Source of the DNA: JAEXNA01 sp050486105
Lineage (GTDB): Bacteria > Vulcanimicrobiota > Xenobia > Xenobiales > JADMJV01
Assembly: GCA_050486105.1 (NCBI GenBank)
Contig: JBJHCR010000293.1
Location: forward strand, 1 to 8,046
DNA: 8,046 nt
Reading direction: 5' to 3'
Below, in pieces: positions 6,501 to 8,046 of this stretch. The position numbers and the translations under genes are program-made. Position 1 is the first letter of the stretch; each line of letters opens with the position of its first letter. The notes beneath the pieces were generated by a model. That model was not told the DNA's origin, searched no databases, and saw only the letters and a program-made list of their open reading frames with translations.

Positions 6501-7384
6501 AACGTCTTGCCGTCTGGGCTCCAAGCCACCGAGCTCACCACCCCATCATGCCCACGCAAGGTGTGCAGTTGTGCCCCCGTGTCCACCGACCACAGTCGCA
6601 CCGTTTCATCGGTGCTCACACTGGCCAGGATGGTCCCGTCGGGGCTCCAAGCCGTCTTTCCCACCTCGGCCGTATGACCGCTCAACGTCCTCTTGAGCTT
6701 TCTATCCTCAGCTTCCCAGAGACGCACAGCCCCATCTAGGCTGGAAGTGGCCACCGACCGACCATCTGGACTCCAGCTGATCGACAGCACCGAGGAGGTG
6801 TGGCCCTCGAGGCTATGACTCAAGCCAACACCTGCCGGCTCCCAGATTCGTGCTGTCCGGTCCGCGTTGATCCAGGCCACAAATCGACCGTCGGAGCTCC
6901 AGTCCAAACCGTGGATCCGGCCTCCTTCTGAAGGAAAAAGATGCAGGAGCTTTCCGCTTGCAGCCTCCCAAACTCCTACCGTTCCATCATGCTTTGCCGA
7001 GGTCAACCTGGTTCCATCAGGGCTCCAGGCAAGTAGCCAGATCTCATCGTCGTCGACCACTATGGTTCGAATCAGCTTTCCGGTCTGTCCTTCCCAGAGA
7101 CGAACGGTGCCGTCCAAGCTTGCCGTGGCAAGAGTACGCCCATCGGGGCTCCACTTGCAAGTCCGGACTTCTCTGGAGTGACCTTGCTGAAGTCTGAGTT
7201 CGGCTTGGGAATTCGTGCTGGGCTCTCCCCCGGCGAAGTCTTCAGCCGCCCCAGAGCCAAAGAGCAAAAAAAACATTAGGCTTAGGACGAAAAGTCCCCT
7301 GTGCTTGAAGCCCCAAACCCTGGTCTTCAGGAGAGTTTGTGGGAGCCATGGGTGGACTCTGAGCCCGCGTTTCAACCTTACCAT
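3554..7384 (-). CDS. Exported WD40-repeat caspase-like (peptidase C14) protein with TolB/FlgO-like C-terminus
   Basis: 1276 residues from an ATG at 7384-7382 to a TAG at 3556-3554. Order: a long basic n-region (1-29) and hydrophobic core (30-45), a probable Sec signal with cleavage near A47; 15 WD40 blades (63-697), 12 with exact WSPDG; TPEGYFDAS at about 710 and a beta-rich, Ig-like linker (to about 870); a caspase-like domain (875 to about 1135) from RLFALVVGVSSY, with catalytic His972 in YFAGHG and Cys1033 in LDTCAAGS; and a C-terminal domain (about 1155-1276) whose YRVENNRVELKLVL and LDDLPGLAQIIARRI stretches resemble TolB-like/FlgO sensor domains. The family suggests a cysteine peptidase of caspase/metacaspase fold, with propellers binding partners or substrates; cleavage specificity cannot be read. 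An in-frame TTG at 7414 would add 10 residues, but its only purine run (AAGGGA) abuts the codon, so the ATG is preferred although its own site (GAAG, 8 nt away) is weak. The signal places it outside the cytoplasm. Confidence 0.92.
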   Translation of the reverse strand: MVRLKRGLRVHPWLPQTLLKTRVWGFKHRGLFVLSLMFFLLFGSGAAEDFAGGEPSTNSQAELRLQQGHSREVRTCKWSPDGRTLATASLDGTVRLWEGQTGKLIRTIVVDDDEIWLLAWSPDGTRLTSAKHDGTVGVWEAASGKLLHLFPSEGGRIHGLDWSSDGRFVAWINADRTARIWEPAGVGLSHSLEGHTSSVLSISWSPDGRSVATSSLDGAVRLWEAEDRKLKRTLSGHTAEVGKTAWSPDGTILASVSTDETVRLWSVDTGAQLHTLRGHDGVVSSVAWSPDGKTLVTGSLDQTAILWDVPSGAALRVLPGHQGWLVSVSWSPDARVIATLGRGGCARFWEAQTGKPLWLISESTDQVRSVSWASSGGPLATASDDGTAKIWDPWTGELLHTLSGEVSGLKAALWSPDGKSLALAGFDGDINIWNLAEGRPSSTFSGHQDWIEALAWSPDGQTLASASEDQSVRLWSPAGGKALRTLSGHSGIVRSVAWSPDGLRLASSSFDGEVRIWEGESGRLEHVLTGHTAEVGSVVWSPDGRRLASTGSDGSIRTWDPQTGESLGVLTERAESPWSLAWSPDGKSLATGGNDGQVAIWDASNGELIRAFPERALAATSVSWSPDGRHLAAAVTNSRAVMVWNVQTGVLEHTLLGHLDSVLFVAWSPDGKVLLSAGEDGTARIWDPVAGRELATLANFSDGGWAVVTPEGYFDASESGRRQLHLALALEALDLEQLKDRYWVPGLLIKVLKNESLPDAPALSASQLYPGVATRIISSKSGDVLEVDLTDRGGGIGPVRVLVNGIEVEGDARGGNVDPTARELKLRLDLQGVPLKAGQENQIEVIAWNQEGFLRSRAVRTLFQAPESPNPVSPRLFALVVGVSSYTARSLDLVYSGKDAWDMATALLLGGGELFGEERVDVTLLSSVRASGELPKGLSYDEPSRVNIEKALEHIRTQARAEDVLLVYFAGHGLTLGGRDGLYCFLTQEANTATPEAYLDPAVRQTAALSSDDLVEHLKAIPALKRILILDTCAAGSASERLVALRDLSGDQLLALDRMRDRTGLHVLMGSAADRVSYEATRYRQGLLTYSLLKGMKGAALREGGLVDVSRLLQYARDEVPRLAQDIGGSQNPEILTPAQAESFDIGLMSEETQGKIRLATPVPMVLSPIFQDPETLDDQLKLGSLVAAEMRQLSAGLTRGEESLPAVAYVDSADMAGAIRPRGGYRVENNRVELKLVLILGEQRLGPFEVSGTLDDLPGLAQIIARRIAQEGAKL
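5294..7198 (-). repeat. Fifteen tandem WD40 blades, period about 126 bp
   Basis: Each unit encodes about 42 residues of the form GH-x-x-x-V-x-x-x-x-WSPDG...LAT-x-S-x-D-G-x-x-R-[L/I]-W-[D/E]-x-x-x-G-x-x-x-x-x-L. 1905 nt gives 635 residues, or 42.3 per blade. Blades 3 (WSSDG), 7 (WSPDA) and 8 (WASSG) depart from the core motif, and blades 2, 3, 8, 9, 13 and 14 lack the GH dipeptide. On the plus strand the repeats show as recurrent CCATCAGGGCTCCA-type strings, so the copies remain similar at DNA level and could recombine. Confidence 0.93.
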
Positions 7385-7607
7385 CTTCGGGACTTCGAGA
7401 GGGCCGTGCTGCAATCCCTTAGATCTGCTCTAGAGCCAAAGGCTGCTCAGCGATTCGGCGCACAACCTCCAAGGCGATTCGAAAAACCGCCATCTTGGGA
7501 GAAAGTGAAGGAGAAAACCTTACTCTCGAACAGAGTACCGAAAGATTCCAAGACGCAAAGACTTCCCTGCTCCGGCAAGGTTAGAGTTCTAGAAGGAGCG
7601 CAAAACC
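7385..7607. promoter_or_regulatory. Divergent intergenic region with small palindromes
   Basis: 223 nt separate the WD40-caspase gene (minus) from the HpnH-like gene (plus), so both promoters should be here. Inverted repeat TACTCT-cgaac-AGAGTA (7521-7537) has perfect 6-bp arms about one turn apart, an operator-like shape. A 10-bp perfect palindrome, GCTCTAGAGC (7427-7436), lies just upstream of the caspase gene. No confident -35/-10 pair is seen on either strand. AGAAGGAG (7591-7598), 9 nt before the ATG at 7608, is a strong ribosome binding site and fixes the start of the plus-strand gene. Confidence 0.4.
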
Positions 7608-8046
7608 ATGAGATTCCCCGTAGATTTCGCCCTCTCTAACGCTAAACATATGGCAAAGCAGAGCTTTAAGGGTCGCAAACGTTATCCAACTGTACTGATG
7701 TTAGAGCCCCTCTACACCTGCAACCTGGCTTGCCTGGGTTGCTCCACCGAGCGGCACACCGGAAAACTCAAAGACCGGCTTTCGGTGGAGAAGTGCCTGG
7801 AAGCGGTCCGAGTCAGTGAAGTCCCCACGGTGGGCCTTTGCGGCGGGGAACCAACCCTTTACCCCGAGCTGCCAGAGTTGGTGGAGCGGTTGATTGAGAT
7901 GGACAAACACATCATCTTATGCACCAACGCACTTCTTCTGGACAAGAAGCTCTTTCCGGTGATCAAGCCTGACCGCCACCTCTTTATCAACGTTCATCTC
8001 GACGGGATGAGGAAGACTCACGACTATGTCTGCGATCGCCCTGGGG
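7608..8046 (+). CDS. hpnH: HpnH-like radical SAM protein (C-terminus cut by window edge)
   Basis: The frame is open from an ATG at 7608 to the window end (146 residues), preceded by AGAAGGAG at 9 nt. The radical SAM cluster motif is C38-x3-C42-x2-C45 (TCNLACLGC). GGEPT (79-83) is the SAM-contacting loop, followed by CTNALLL (105-111) and VHLDG (129-133). The pattern RKRYPTVLMLEPLYTCNLAC...LCTNALLLDKKL...VHLDG is that of HpnH, the adenosyl-hopene transferase that adds a 5'-deoxyadenosyl radical to diploptene to begin bacteriohopanepolyol side-chain synthesis. One deviation: the residues after the third cysteine are S-T-E-R-H-T, where typical HpnH has G-K-I. The visible part is the N-terminal half of the roughly 330-residue family; a DUF3463-type C-terminus would be expected beyond the edge. 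The radical SAM assignment is firm, the hopanoid role likely but not certain, since HpnH-like paralogues exist. Confidence 0.8.
   Translation, partial: MRFPVDFALSNAKHMAKQSFKGRKRYPTVLMLEPLYTCNLACLGCSTERHTGKLKDRLSVEKCLEAVRVSEVPTVGLCGGEPTLYPELPELVERLIEMDKHIILCTNALLLDKKLFPVIKPDRHLFINVHLDGMRKTHDYVCDRPG

Noticed and set aside
5604..6677. Several plus-strand frames with repeated PSGLQ-type motifs
   Set aside because: These are antisense images of the WSPDG codons in the WD40 repeats, not independent repeat proteins or a CRISPR-like array.
3554..7384. Cytoplasmic NLR-like or CARF-type antiphage effector
   Set aside because: There is no STAND/NACHT ATPase or nucleotide-sensing domain, the N-terminus looks like an export signal, and no defence genes are in the window.
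7385..7414. TTG at 7414 as the start of the WD40-caspase gene
   Set aside because: The only purine run (AAGGGA) abuts the codon, too close to act as a ribosome binding site; the ATG at 7384 already gives a complete signal peptide.

Overview
The window is bacterial DNA, GC-moderate by eye, with tightly packed genes, Shine-Dalgarno sites and one clear intrinsic terminator. The phylum cannot be fixed from this piece. A large exported WD40-caspase protein next to an HpnH-type radical SAM gene (hopanoid synthesis) fits lineages such as Planctomycetota, Acidobacteriota, Cyanobacteriota relatives or Eremiobacterota-like bacteria. That is inference only.

Layout. (1) 1-1223, minus strand: a two-gene operon of zinc-ribbon proteins. 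The first, 246 aa, ends in two membrane segments. The second starts 3 nt later and runs off the left edge. The two look like divergent paralogues. (2) 1224-1411: a divergent intergenic region. (3) 1412-1924, plus strand: a small glycine-zipper membrane protein with two GxxxG arrays. (4) 1937-1976: a strong intrinsic terminator read on the minus strand, between convergent genes. (5) 2000-3394, minus strand: a 464-aa low-complexity protein with a regular 21-residue repeat, Q-x4-G-x2-[S/T]-x3-Q-x8, probably a beta-solenoid or fibre-type protein. (6) 3554-7384, minus strand: a signal peptide, 15 WD40 blades, a beta-rich linker, a caspase-like (C14) protease domain with His972/Cys1033, and a C-terminal TolB/FlgO-like domain. 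(7) 7385-7607: a divergent regulatory region with small palindromes. (8) 7608 to the right edge, plus strand: the 5' part of an HpnH-like radical SAM gene.

How they may work together: the WD40-caspase gene and the repeat-protein gene lie head to tail on the minus strand, 159 nt apart. No terminator is visible between them, and one sits after the second. The pair could be an exported protease plus a fibre-like partner or substrate, and this is the most interesting hypothesis here. The zinc-ribbon operon, the glycine-zipper gene and the HpnH-like gene have no evident functional tie to that pair.
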